From assembly GCA_022414725.1 (NCBI GenBank), contig CM039463.1, positions 24,489,707-24,553,706 on the forward strand: DNA of 64,000 nt, given 5' to 3'. Below, piece by piece: positions 8,711-18,400 of the stretch. The DNA is from Microglena sp. YARC. Lineage: Eukaryota > Chlorophyta > Chlorophyceae > Chlamydomonadales > Chlamydomonadaceae. Below the pieces are notes generated by a model. The model saw only the letters and a program-made list of their open reading frames with translations. It made no database searches and was not told the origin of the DNA. The first letter of the stretch is position 1, and the number at the start of each line of letters is the position of its first letter. The position numbers and the translations under genes were made by a program.

Positions 8711-10537
8711 GAGGTACGCTCTGTCCTTTTCTCTTGCACTGCGAAATTTTCAAATGTCTGCAGCCCGAGCCTGTCTGAGGGTGTCTGGCATGTTGATTCT
8801 GGAGCTGGGATGTCAATCACAGGTGATATGTCTTTGTTCACTGTGTTTCATGCTTCTGAGACTGGGCCAGCAGTTAAATTTGGTGATGGTGTGGTTCAAC
8901 GGTCTGTGGGTCAGGGTTCTATTGTGTTATGTAGTGATTGGTTACCAACACCAATCACTTTAACCAATGTTCTCTACATCCCACACTGTCCGGTGAACCT
9001 CATGTCAGTAAATGCTGTTGCCCATGCTCACAACTGCAAGATTTCTTTTGATAGTCTTAGTTGTACTGCCACACAGGGCTCTTCTGTTCTGTGGTCTTTC
9101 CCTGCCTCCAGTGATGGTGTGTACAAGTTTGCATGTAGGCCTTGTCACACCCCTCGTGGCCGTTTGTATGGTGCTGAAGATTATCCAGCTTTTGCTCTTG
9201 ATGTTGATGAGGATGGTGGAGTTGTGATCCCTACCACTCTTGAATGGTTGTGGCATAGGCGGCTGGGTCACCCTGGCTATGATGCCATGCACAACCTTGT
9301 AAGGAAGGGTTTGGTTCAGAACTTACCCCTCACTCTCCAACAGGTGCAAAGACTGTCTAAGATCCCATGTGATGCTTGTCAGAAGGCAAAGGGAAAACGT
9401 ATCCCTTTTCCTAAAGAAAGCAAAACTAGGATCCGTGCCCCATTACAACGCCTTCACTTGGACATCATGGGGCCATTTAATATTAGGGGCTTGCGTGGGG
9501 AGTTTTATGTTCTGTGTCTCACTGACCAATACTCTGGCTATGCTGAGGTCTTGTGCTTGAGAACCAGGGATGAAGCTCCCTTAGCAGTTCAAACTACCAT
9601 CCTCAGATGGATGACTCAGCTGCATGGATTTGTTTTCAAGTGTCTTAGGTCTGACAGGGCTAAGGAATTTATAGTGAAGTGGTTCGAGGATTGGTTAGAA
9701 TCGGTTGGTGCTGTGCATGAATTGTCCATGGCTTACACTGCTCAGCAGAATGCGACTGTGGAACGGTACGATGGGGTCCTTCAGAACGTAGCTAGGAGCA
9801 TTCACTTGGAGTCTAAGCTCACTAAGTCCTTCTGGCCCTATGCCTTCCTCGCCGCGTGTTACCTACGCAACCGGCTGCCTAATCAGGGTGACAAGACTCC
9901 TTATGAGTTGTTCTTTGGGGTTCTACCTGATGTATCGTTATTGCGCGTGTTCGGGTGCCCATGCTATGTTACCTTAGTGAATGGGAAGAAGCGCAATAAG
10001 CTTGACGAAAGGGCGTTATCTGGTAGACTGGTTGGGTATTCTCTGGTGAGTAAGGGTTATTTTGTTTGGGTTCCTAAGTTGCGCCAGGTGGTAGAGAGTC
10101 GTGATGTGCTCTTCTATGAACAGTTTAGCTATAACTGTATCCCTGGGCTTTTTCCCTATGATGGATCTCAGTATTTTTCTCGCACCCCTGCCGCTATCAT
10201 CGGTAAAGGGCTTGATACTACTGACAATGTCCTGGGCCCTTTACCAACCCCGATTGTTGACCGCTTTACTGGTCATGGGATGACGATGCGTCCCAGGCCA
10301 GGTAATGATGGTGCTGTATCGCGTGCGGCGGCATTGGGCCAAGGGGAGTCTGATGTTCCTTCAAGCTCTAATTTATTCGAATCTCAGGGGGTCGCCGGGC
10401 CTTCCTCTGAACCACGTTTCGTCGGTGAAGTCGTAGGATTAGGACAGCCTCGGGTCATAGTGGAACCTAGTACAGGTCCACTGCCCACTAGTCGCCACCC
10501 CCGTCCACCTATTCGGATACCTCGCGGGAGTTGTTGA
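8711..10537 (+). CDS. Pol part 1: aspartic protease and integrase
   Basis: This frame is the same as gag and is separated from it only by the TAG at 8708-8710. The protease active site is WHVDSGAG, with the catalytic Asp codon at 8795. Numbering from Met at 8810, the integrase zinc domain has H149, H154, C187 and C190, and the catalytic core has D218 (LHLDIMGPF), D282 (LRSDRAKEF) and E318 (NATVERYDG), giving the D,D(35)E spacing. A GKKRNKLDERA segment near 9985 begins the copia-type C-terminal region. The frame ends at TGA 10535, just before the reverse transcriptase frame takes over. No ATG lies at its start, so synthesis would need readthrough of the TAG or internal initiation. Confidence 0.93.
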   Translation, partial: EVRSVLFSCTAKFSNVCSPSLSEGVWHVDSGAGMSITGDMSLFTVFHASETGPAVKFGDGVVQRSVGQGSIVLCSDWLPTPITLTNVLYIPHCPVNLMSVNAVAHAHNCKISFDSLSCTATQGSSVLWSFPASSDGVYKFACRPCHTPRGRLYGAEDYPAFALDVDEDGGVVIPTTLEWLWHRRLGHPGYDAMHNLVRKGLVQNLPLTLQQVQRLSKIPCDACQKAKGKRIPFPKESKTRIRAPLQRLHLDIMGPFNIRGLRGEFYVLCLTDQYSGYAEVLCLRTRDEAPLAVQTTILRWMTQLHGFVFKCLRSDRAKEFIVKWFEDWLESVGAVHELSMAYTAQQNATVERYDGVLQNVARSIHLESKLTKSFWPYAFLAACYLRNRLPNQGDKTPYELFFGVLPDVSLLRVFGCPCYVTLVNGKKRNKLDERALSGRLVGYSLVSKGYFVWVPKLRQVVESRDVLFYEQFSYNCIPGLFPYDGSQYFSRTPAAIIGKGLDTTDNVLGPLPTPIVDRFTGHGMTMRPRPGNDGAVSRAAALGQGESDVPSSSNLFESQGVAGPSSEPRFVGEVVGLGQPRVIVEPSTGPLPTSRHPRPPIRIPRGSC

Positions 10538-12420
10538 TCACTTCACCCCCTGCTATACCTGGTGGTTTATACCGGACCAGGCATTGCGACGATGTGGCCG
10601 TCACAGATGATGTGAGTGATGACCTCGAACACTGGTCCGGGTCAGATACTGCGTATGGCTGGGGTGTTCCAGTGTACCCAGGCTTCGACGATTTAGAGGC
10701 AAAGGAGGCCGGCCTTGTTCAACCACGCATGAGTGCTGCGCTGGGGGCTTTATTACCGGTTACTGCTGATACTGCTGATATCCCCGCTGCCCATGTACAA
10801 GTACACTGCTTGTACGTGGGGGCTTTTATTTCTACCTCTACTGAACTCTCTTATAAAGCTGCAATGTTACCTACCAACCCAGACAGAGATCTCTGGCTGC
10901 AGGCTATGAAGGATGAGATGGCCTCCCTCCATGCTCATGGCACTTGGGTCCTCACTCCACAGCCTCCTAGGCAGAGGATTCTATCTGGCAGATGGTTATT
11001 TGTCAAGAAACATGGGGCTGATGGTTCTTTGCGTTTTAAAGCTCGTTTTGTAGTTCGTGGTTTTCTGCAACGTCCTGGGCTGGACTACCATGATGTATAT
11101 GCCCCCGTCTCCTCTAAAGCAGGTCTTCGTGTGCTCCTTGCTGCCATCACTCATAGAAAAATGTTTGTGAGGCAGCTGGACATCAAGACTGCATTCTTGA
11201 ATGCCAAGCTGGAACCTGGTCTGGACCTGTTCTGCTACCAGCCTGAGGGCTTTCATGAACTTGGTCCTGACAATGTTCCCCTTGTGTGCAAGCTAATTAA
11301 ATCTCTTTATGGTTTGAAGCAGGCACCCAGGGCTTGGAGCAAAGATGTAAAGCAGGTTTTGGTTGCCCACGGTTTTACCATGTGCAAAGCTGAACCTGCT
11401 CTGTATTTCAGGAGGGATTCTACTAGTGGGTGGAGCTATGTCCTGACCTATGTGGATGACTTTATCTGTGCTTTTAGTGAGCTGCATAGGTATGCCTTGC
11501 TGATCAAGGCTATGGAAGCAGCTGGGTGGGAAGTCAAGGAAATGGGTGTACCTGTCCAGTTCCTTTCATTGGACATGACTTGTACACTCGATTCTGACGG
11601 CAGGTGTGTTAAGATCGACCTCTCCCAGCACTCCTACATTGTTGAGCTGGTGGAGCAGTTTGGTCTCACTGCTGCTACCAAGCCCAAGTTTTCAGTTCCC
11701 ATGTCCAAGTGCACTGTCACTGATCCTCCTAGAGAACCTCTGGCCTCTAATAGCCAGTACCTCTCTCTTGTGGGGGCTTTGCTGTACCTGGCTACCTGCA
11801 CAAGGCCTGATATTTCTTTTGCTGTTAGCTACCTGTCCAGGTTTTCTGCTCAACCCACTGCCCCCCTGTGGGCTGCAGCCAAGCGCTTGCTTTTGTATTT
11901 GAGAGAACATTCCCATCTGGGCCTCACTTACACTCACAGCCCTGGTTTCTCTTTTACTGTCTTTAGTGACTCATCCTTTGCTGATGATGGGTCTGACAGG
12001 AGATCTCAGACTGGCTATGCTGTGCTTGCTGGAGGCTGCCTTGTGAATTGGATGAGCAAAAGGCAACCCACTGTTGCTGTTAGCTCCAGTGAGGCTGAGT
12101 ATCAGGCCCTGTCTCAGACTGCCAGGGAGGTGCAATGGTTGAAAAAGTTGAGAATTGATCTAGGGCTGCCTTGTGACCTGGTCACCATTCAGGGTGACAA
12201 CTTGGGGTCCTTGAGCTGGGCCAATGACTGTCAGCTGCTCCCTCGCAACAAGCACATTGATGTCATCCATCACTATATCCAGGAGCTGGTGGAGGATGGC
12301 CAGGTGGATGTTGCCTATGTTAACACTAAGGACAACTGTGCTGACCCCTTCACCAAGCCCCTTGATCCTATGGTGTTCTGGCGTTTCATTCGCATGTTTG
12401 GAATGACTGCTTCTCCTTAA
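10492..12420 (+). CDS. Pol part 2: reverse transcriptase and RNase H
   Basis: The RVT_2-type reverse transcriptase begins near 10870 (NPDRDLWLQAMKDEM), with RQLDIKTAFLNA at about 11172 and the catalytic YVDD at 11449-11460. RNase H follows with VFSDSSFADD (Asp codon 11968), QTGYAVLAGG and SSSEAEYQAL, ending in the copia-type tail DPFTKPL before TAA 12418. All key residues are present. The frame differs from that of integrase and is closed upstream by TAG 10489, so the two overlap only at 10492-10537; reading through would need a shift of minus one there. A canonical slippery heptamer is not evident; a mutation or sequencing indel is equally possible. Confidence 0.93.
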   Translation, partial: SPPPSTYSDTSRELLITSPPAIPGGLYRTRHCDDVAVTDDVSDDLEHWSGSDTAYGWGVPVYPGFDDLEAKEAGLVQPRMSAALGALLPVTADTADIPAAHVQVHCLYVGAFISTSTELSYKAAMLPTNPDRDLWLQAMKDEMASLHAHGTWVLTPQPPRQRILSGRWLFVKKHGADGSLRFKARFVVRGFLQRPGLDYHDVYAPVSSKAGLRVLLAAITHRKMFVRQLDIKTAFLNAKLEPGLDLFCYQPEGFHELGPDNVPLVCKLIKSLYGLKQAPRAWSKDVKQVLVAHGFTMCKAEPALYFRRDSTSGWSYVLTYVDDFICAFSELHRYALLIKAMEAAGWEVKEMGVPVQFLSLDMTCTLDSDGRCVKIDLSQHSYIVELVEQFGLTAATKPKFSVPMSKCTVTDPPREPLASNSQYLSLVGALLYLATCTRPDISFAVSYLSRFSAQPTAPLWAAAKRLLLYLREHSHLGLTYTHSPGFSFTVFSDSSFADDGSDRRSQTGYAVLAGGCLVNWMSKRQPTVAVSSSEAEYQALSQTAREVQWLKKLRIDLGLPCDLVTIQGDNLGSLSWANDCQLLPRNKHIDVIHHYIQELVEDGQVDVAYVNTKDNCADPFTKPLDPMVFWRFIRMFGMTASP

Positions 12421-12695
12421 ACCAAATTTTTGGGTACATGTATTCTAGAATTTTGGTTACATGTATTCTGGAATTTTTGGTTACATTTAGAGTTTCTTTA
12501 AGTTATCATTGATTGGCATTAGGTTCCTATTCCCGGATCGGGTTTTCTATACCGTTGTTTACCCGACTTTGATATTTAGTTTGTCCTCTTATATCCACTT
12601 GGCAAATTTTGATTCTTTGCCTTGCTTCATACCTTCCCTTACACCCTTCGGGTTTCATTTGAAGTTTCTCTCGATTTTTATTTTTCGGAGTTCTT

Positions 12696-12733
<38 letters not shown>

Positions 12734-12808
12734 GTTACATATAGTTATATGTCACCAGTGCCATAGGTGGAGTAGTACTATTGTATGTCACCTGTGTCAT
12801 AGGTGGAG
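12421..12808 (+). other. Retroelement 3' untranslated region and polypurine tract
   Basis: AT-rich non-coding sequence with a 29-base T-run (12701-12729) and a duplicated word CATAGGTGGAGTA (about 12762 and 12799). The purine stretch AGGTGGAG directly before the 3' LTR is the likely polypurine tract. Confidence 0.6.
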
Positions 12809-13132
12809 TATCAGCATGTATAGCGGTGCTCTCACGCGTTTTATGACTTGGTGACTACTTATGTACTCCCTTAGAACTATCGGCTCTCCTGAGCCAGCTT
12901 CCCGTGGGACTGAGTCATCTTGAGATGACTCAGTGGCAGCTTCCTGTCACCTACGTCTCCGGTCTGATCTGTACCCTGTTAGGTTCCTGTCTACCGCCTC
13001 CTTTCACCACAGGTGCCCCTTTATGGGTCTCCTGTGTCTGTAACGTTATCCTTGTCTCCGTGTATAGATTGGTGCGTCTGTTCCGCTGCTTTAATCTACT
13101 GTCCACTCTACCGGAGTGATTTCAAGCTGATA
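12809..13132 (+). repeat. 3' LTR
   Basis: 324 bp, starting TATCAGC and ending GCTGATA, with two substitutions relative to the 5' LTR. It is followed immediately by the GGGGGGTT array. Confidence 0.92.
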
Positions 13133-13351
13133 GGGGGGTTGGGGGGTTGGGGGGTTGGGGGGTTGGGGGGTTGGGGGGTTGGGGGGTTGGGGGTTGGGGG
13201 GTTGGGGGGTTGGGGGGTTGGGGGGTTGGGGGGTTGGGGGGTTGGGGGGTTGGGGGTTGGGGGGGTTGGGGGGGGGGTGGGGGGGGGTGGGGGTTGGGGG
13301 AGGTGGGGGGGGGTTGGGGGGGGGTGGGGGGGGTTGGGGGGGGGGGATGGG
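13133..13351 (+). repeat. G-rich (GGGGGGTT) microsatellite, right flank of the copia element
   Basis: About 15 GGGGGGTT units degrade into G-runs of up to nine. G-quadruplex formation is likely on this strand. Long translated frames here (Gly/Trp or Pro-rich) are artefacts. Confidence 0.92.
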
Positions 13352-13412
13352 GAGAGTTTGGTTAGCGACATTCGAACACGAACTGTAAGAGCAGTCGAGT
13401 TATGCTCGATGT
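13352..13412 (+). repeat. Dispersed repeat R6 (copy 2)
   Basis: GAGTTTGGTTAGCGACAT through AAGAGCAGTCGAGTT is the inverse of 3333-3395. With the adjoining G-rich tract it repeats the arrangement of copy 1. Confidence 0.7.
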
Positions 13413-13752
13413 AAACGACAGGATGGATGTGGATGGCTTTATTGTACTGAAAACTCGACGCGGAGTATGAAGTGCACCTTTTGCAGACTTTTTTGCGGCC
13501 GAAGCTGGCTGGGGTCGTGACGAGGCCTCCACCTGGCTGATTGACTCTAAACAAGGGGTGGGACAGAGATGGAGAGGACAGCTCGATCTGCGAAATGTGC
13601 GTGCGATTGTTGAGAAACAGCGTTGTGGACCAGGTATACATCTCGATGGATGTGAGCATAACCCGGTCTGTAACCCAGCGCAGCCCAGTGCTGGCACTTA
13701 GCTAGGTATGTCATAAAATAATGTAGCGTCACATGAATGATGTCATGAATGA
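13413..13752 (-). other. Unassigned stretch with Ser/Arg-rich minus frames
   Basis: A 111-codon minus frame (13362-13697) starts MPALGCAGLQTGLCSH and is Ser/Arg/Pro-rich, superficially like an organellar transit peptide. It runs into repeat R6 and has no splice donor I can support, so it is not called a gene. Confidence 0.3.
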
Positions 13753-14456
13753 CCTACCTGCAGTTCACCGGAGCTTTCGTCCGGGAGCTTCTTACGTAAT
13801 GGGGGGCCGCCTCGACCCCTCACCGAATCTACCCTGCCCTGGAGGATCGCGTATCTCCTGGCGTTTGAATGTTCGCAGCATTTTTCAAATCTCGGTCCAA
13901 ATCTCGGCAGTTGTGCCCACTCGCGAGGTAGCAACTGCCTGCTCGCGAGGTAGCAATTGACGTCATCATGAAGGACGTCTTGAAGGGAGCCTCTGTTAAG
14001 ACCCATCTTGCACGAAAAAGGCGCTTTAGGTGTAGTCACTACTTACACTGTAGTGTGGAAAATAGATTGGGCACTCTACTCACCTCAATTACCTTGCTTC
14101 GACCTTTCATTCATTTATCGATCCTATGGATGCTTGGTCCTCAATTAACGTGCCAGGACCGTTCATTCATTTATCGATCCTATGGATGAAATGTCCTGTC
14201 ATCATGAGGGACGATAAAATCCTGCTTCCATGAATCCCTCGAGGTAGGATTCATCTAGGTATGATTGAAAAAGACTTCGCAAGCCCCGTTCTATTGCTAC
14301 CTCCCTGCCGAGATTTGGGCCGAGATTTGAACATTGCAGCGAAAATTAAAACGCCAGGAGATACGCGATCGTCCAAGGTAGATTCGGTGAAGGGTCGTGG
14401 CGGCCCCCGATTACGTAAGAAGCTCCCGGACAATGCTCACGTGAACTCCAGGTAGG
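13753..14456. mobile_element. Foldback element with about 200-bp terminal inverted repeats
   Basis: The left end (CCTACCTGCAGTTCA...) and right end (...TGAACTCCAGGTAGG) are inverted complements. Similarity extends inward about 200 bp on each side, through GTCCGGGAGCTTCTTACGTA, CACCGAATCTACC and CGCGTATCTCCTGGCGTTT to AAATCTCGGCA. The 300-bp centre carries a 27-bp word ending TTTATCGATCCTATGGATG twice (near 14105 and 14161). No transposase is encoded, so this is a non-autonomous foldback or MITE-like DNA element. The target duplication is not clear. Confidence 0.8.
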
Positions 14457-14837
14457 CCTAAAACCAGAGATCTCTGCCTAAAACCAGTAATACTTACTGT
14501 CTTGGGCCTGGCCGTACGCGTACGGTGCGTACGGTCACCGCGTACAGTTGGCTGTAACTAACTACTTCCGGAACACCCCTAGCATCCATGATACAAAGTC
14601 GCATTACTTTTTGCTGCCTTCGAATGTTGACATGATCAGCATACCAATGAAAAGCCCGGAATGTCCTCTACATGTTTACAACACGAACCTGGGCCAAATT
14701 AGCAATAGCAAAATGTTTCCAGGTCAGGGAATGTTATGATACTAAAACCCAAACCCCAATCTGTATCCGTACTCATCAACCCTGCTCCATACTAAACTGA
14801 ACAGCCCAGAGTTGGCTGAATAATTTGATGTTCTTTT
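14457..14837. other. Gene-free stretch
   Basis: Contains a short palindromic cluster of GTACGCGTACGGTGCGTACG at 14513-14540 and otherwise no recognised feature. Confidence 0.4.
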
Positions 14838-14905
14838 GTTACCGCCAAAGACGGCGAGCAGCCTTGAAGGCTGGGGCCATGTAACAAAGTCCAAGCTCAA
14901 GTTGG
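14838..14905 (+). repeat. Dispersed repeat R5
   Basis: AAGACGGCGAGCAGCC, GGCTGGGGCCATGTAAC and AAGTTGGCTGAA recur in 45036-45110 and, shortened, at 45193-45240, 45288-45335 and near 17865-17925. Confidence 0.65.
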
Positions 14906-15014
14906 CTGAAGAACCATGTAACAATTCAAATTCAAATTTTAGGATACCACAGGTCCACAGCACGGTTGTTCAAAACGCTGTGTTTTGCGTCCCTGACACT
15001 GAGTATTGAGGGTC

Positions 15015-15450
15015 TAAATTTTGAGGTGTGAAAGACCGAAGCTCTAAAGCTTCTCGGCAGGTAGTTCAGAATGTGAATCAAAACACAGCCACCTATTTCA
15101 CTGCAATATTTGAGGATTGAAAGACCGAAGCTCTATAGCTTCTCGGCAGGAAGTTCAGAATGTAATCAAAACACACCTTTCTATTTCACTATGCCATTTG
15201 AGGTGTAAAAGTCCGTGGTTCTAGCTTCTAGGCAGGTAGCTCAGAATGCAACTCAAAACACATCCTTTCTATGTCACTATGCCATTTGAGGTGTGAAAGT
15301 CCGTGGTTCTAGCTTCTCGGTAGGTAGGTCAGAATGTGAATCAAACACACCTTTCTATTTCACTACGACATTTGAGGTGTGAAAGTCCGTGGTTCTAGCT
15401 TCTCGGCCGGTAGTTCAGAATGCAACTCAAAACACATCCGTTCTACTTCA
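15015..15450 (-). repeat. 88-bp tandem array derived from the last exon of the pseudouridine synthase gene
   Basis: Five units start at TTGAGGTGTGAAAG (15021, 15110, 15198, 15286, 15372), 86-89 bp apart. On the minus strand the 5'-most unit is the end of the terminal coding exon ([16 protein letters not shown]); the other four lie downstream as decayed copies. They do not preserve frame, so they are not extra coding repeats. Confidence 0.8.
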
Positions 15451-18400
15451 GAGGGCTCCAGGCCAAACATTTCGAACGCAGTCAACCACCTCTGCTCCCA
15501 CTTTTTTACACGAATGACCACTCTTTCGTTCGGACTGCTGGGTTCAGCCGAGCTGTCCTCCTCAGCCTCGTAGAAAGCATCTGTGGGGTACTGGAAAGAC
15601 ATCTCCACACACTTGAGAAACATGCCCGGCGTTTTCAAGGGTCCAGTAAACAGCCTGCGAGTCAGGGACAAACACAGTCAATTGTACCTGGGGTGAAAAT
15701 CCTTTCGTAGGGTGAAAATCCTTTCAATAAAAAGAACGTCACAGCAGGTCGCAGGCAGTGTTTTTCTTTTTTAGCTAAAAACAGCAGCTTCTAGGCAGCT
15801 CCCCTGACTGACTATTCAGCCACAGCCAATGCATCCTACTGTGTCTGAAAGCTGACAAAATCCTCTGTCCAGAACTGTCTTAATCTTGAGGCTTAGCACA
15901 GTGGCTGGCGCAGGGAGCTGCCTAGAAGCTGCTGCTTGTAGCTGAAAAGAACAACTATGCTCTCAGGTACAGCGGTACGCTCTTGTCATGGTGGTGATTA
16001 TACCCAACCACCAACTAGACATCAAGCGCTTGGTGTCCAGTTGGTGGTACGGTGTATCACTGCCATGACAGATACTGACATCCCTATTCACCGGTACCAA
16101 GTATTGTGATAGCTAGGTCAGTCCAGACAAGTAAGCCAGCAGAAGTACACCAGTACAGAAATACACCAGTTGGTAGGGTATGGGGAAGCTACTCCGGGGG
16201 TAGCCACTCCGGGGGTGGGGGTTAGGGTTTAGGTGTTTAGGGGGTTTAGGGGTTTAGGGTTAACCGGTCACCCCTGGAGTGGCTACCCCTGGACTAGCTT
16301 CCCCCTACCAATTGGTGGTATGGTTTAATCACCACCATGACAGATATTGCTGTCCCTACATATGAAGTATTGCGATACCCAGGTACCTCTACCTAGACCC
16401 CGAGGGCCAGGTTGACAGTACACAAGTACACCAGAAAGCCAGCAGAAGTGTCGGCTCACAGTCATGTGTTAGCTCAGGTGTGCGTTTGGAGATACACGGG
16501 TACAGGTACAGGGGTTCATAGGCAGTTGGCTGGACATGGGGGGGGGGGGGGGGGGGGGGGGGACAACTTTCTGTAGCCAAGATGATATCATGATGATCTG
16601 GTTCTATTATATGATATGATGATGATGATCGCCAAGCCAAGATGATGATGATATTATTGATGATGATCGCCAAGCCAAGCCAAGATGATGATGATCTAAT
16701 TGGTGATGGTCGCCAAGCCAAGATGATGATGATGATATTATTGATGATGATTGCCAAGCCAGGCCAAGCCAAGATGATGATAATTATATTATTGATGATG
16801 ATCGCCAAGCCAAGCCAAGATGATGATGATGATACAATTGATGACGATCGCCAAGCCAAGCCAAGATGATGATGATATCATTGATGATGATCGCCAAGCC
16901 AAGCCAAGATGATGATGATGACGATGATGATGATATAATTGATGATGATTGCCAAGCCAAGCCAAGATTATGATGATATGATTGATGATAATCGCCAAGC
17001 CAAGCCAAGATGATGATAATATTATTGATGATGATTGCCAAGCCAGGCCAAGCCAAGATGATGATATAATTGATGATAACCGCCAAGCCAAGCCAAGATG
17101 ATGATGATGATATTATTGATGACAATCGCCAAGCCAAGCCAAGATGATGACGCCAAGCCAAGCCAAGATGATGATGATATTATTAATGATGATCGCCAAG
17201 CCAAGCCAAGATGATGATGATGATGATGATATAATTGATGATGATTGCCAAGCCAAGCCAAGATGATGATGATATGATTGATGATAATCGCCAAGCCAAG
17301 CCAAGATGATGATCATATTATTGATGATGATCGCCAAGCCAAGATAATGATGATATAACTGATGATAACCGCCAAGCCAAGCCAAGATGATGATGATATA
17401 ACTGATGATGACCGCCAAGCCAAGCCAAGATGATGATGATGATATTATTGATGACGATCGCCAAGCCAAGCCAAGATGATGACGCCAAGCCAAGCCAAGA
17501 TGATGATATTAATGATGATGATCGCCAAGCCAAGCCAAGATGATGATGATGATGATATAATTGATGATGATTGCCAAGCCAAGCCAAGATGATGATGATA
17601 TGATTGATGATAATCGCCAAGCCAAGCCAAGATGATGATAATATTATTGATGATGATCGCCAAGCCAAGCCAAGATGATATTATGATGATATGATGATAT
17701 TATACGATATACTGATGATGACGACAATGCTGCTGCTGCTGATTATATTTTTCTTGGTGCCCTACTGGACTCCAAATGTGCCTGCGTCTCGTCGGAGTCA
17801 AGGGGGACTTGTGTACATGACGAAACATTTGAAAGAGCGTTGAACTTAGTTAGCGTAGAACGTTGAACTTAGTTACATGGCTCCAACCAGTAAATTGGCT
17901 GCTCTCTGCCTTGGGCAAAAACATGAATAATTCAAATCAGAGCATTCTTATCAAAATATACATGATCCAATCTCTTCATACAGGCATGGATAAACAGAGG
18001 TAAATCCACATGATTCACTTCTTTATCGCACATCAAATAATTTAAATAACACCCACTGCTTCTTTTTGGGGCTACGCGTAGCAGCTTCTAGACGGCTCCT
18101 TTCACCCACCCTTGGGCCAAACCTGAAGCTAGCTAGTGCGTCTGCAAGCTAGCTTGACAGGCATTCCAATGCAGCTGTAATCTTTGGGCTTGATTCGGTT
18201 GCTGGCTAATGGAGCTGGGAGGAAGCTGCTACTCGTAGAACATATATAAACAAACAGTAACAACATAACTGTTCTGGGCACAGTAACAAGATTCATGTGA
18301 TGCGCACGGTCACCATGAGTAAATAAAAAACAGTAAACACATACCTGTGATGCGCACGGTCACCATGAGTAAATACAAAAACAGTTGCAACATACATTCG

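Larger units (their letters stand above)
6198..13132 (+). mobile_element. Near-intact Ty1/copia LTR retrotransposon
   Basis: A 6935-bp element bounded by direct repeats of 324 bp. The internal order is gag, protease, integrase, reverse transcriptase, RNase H, which is the Ty1/copia (Pseudoviridae-type) order. The two LTRs differ at only two positions (6279 vs 12890; 6471 vs 13081), so insertion is recent. It sits in a GGGGGGTT microsatellite, with GGGGG at both junctions as a plausible 5-bp target duplication that the repeat makes unprovable. Three frame breaks are present: a C9 tract in gag, an in-frame TAG between gag and pol, and a frame change between integrase and reverse transcriptase. 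Confidence 0.95.

Noticed and set aside
16620..17680. Several 70- to 130-codon frames rich in Ser/Ile/Trp
   Set aside because: All are translations of the GATGAT / GCCAAG minisatellite.
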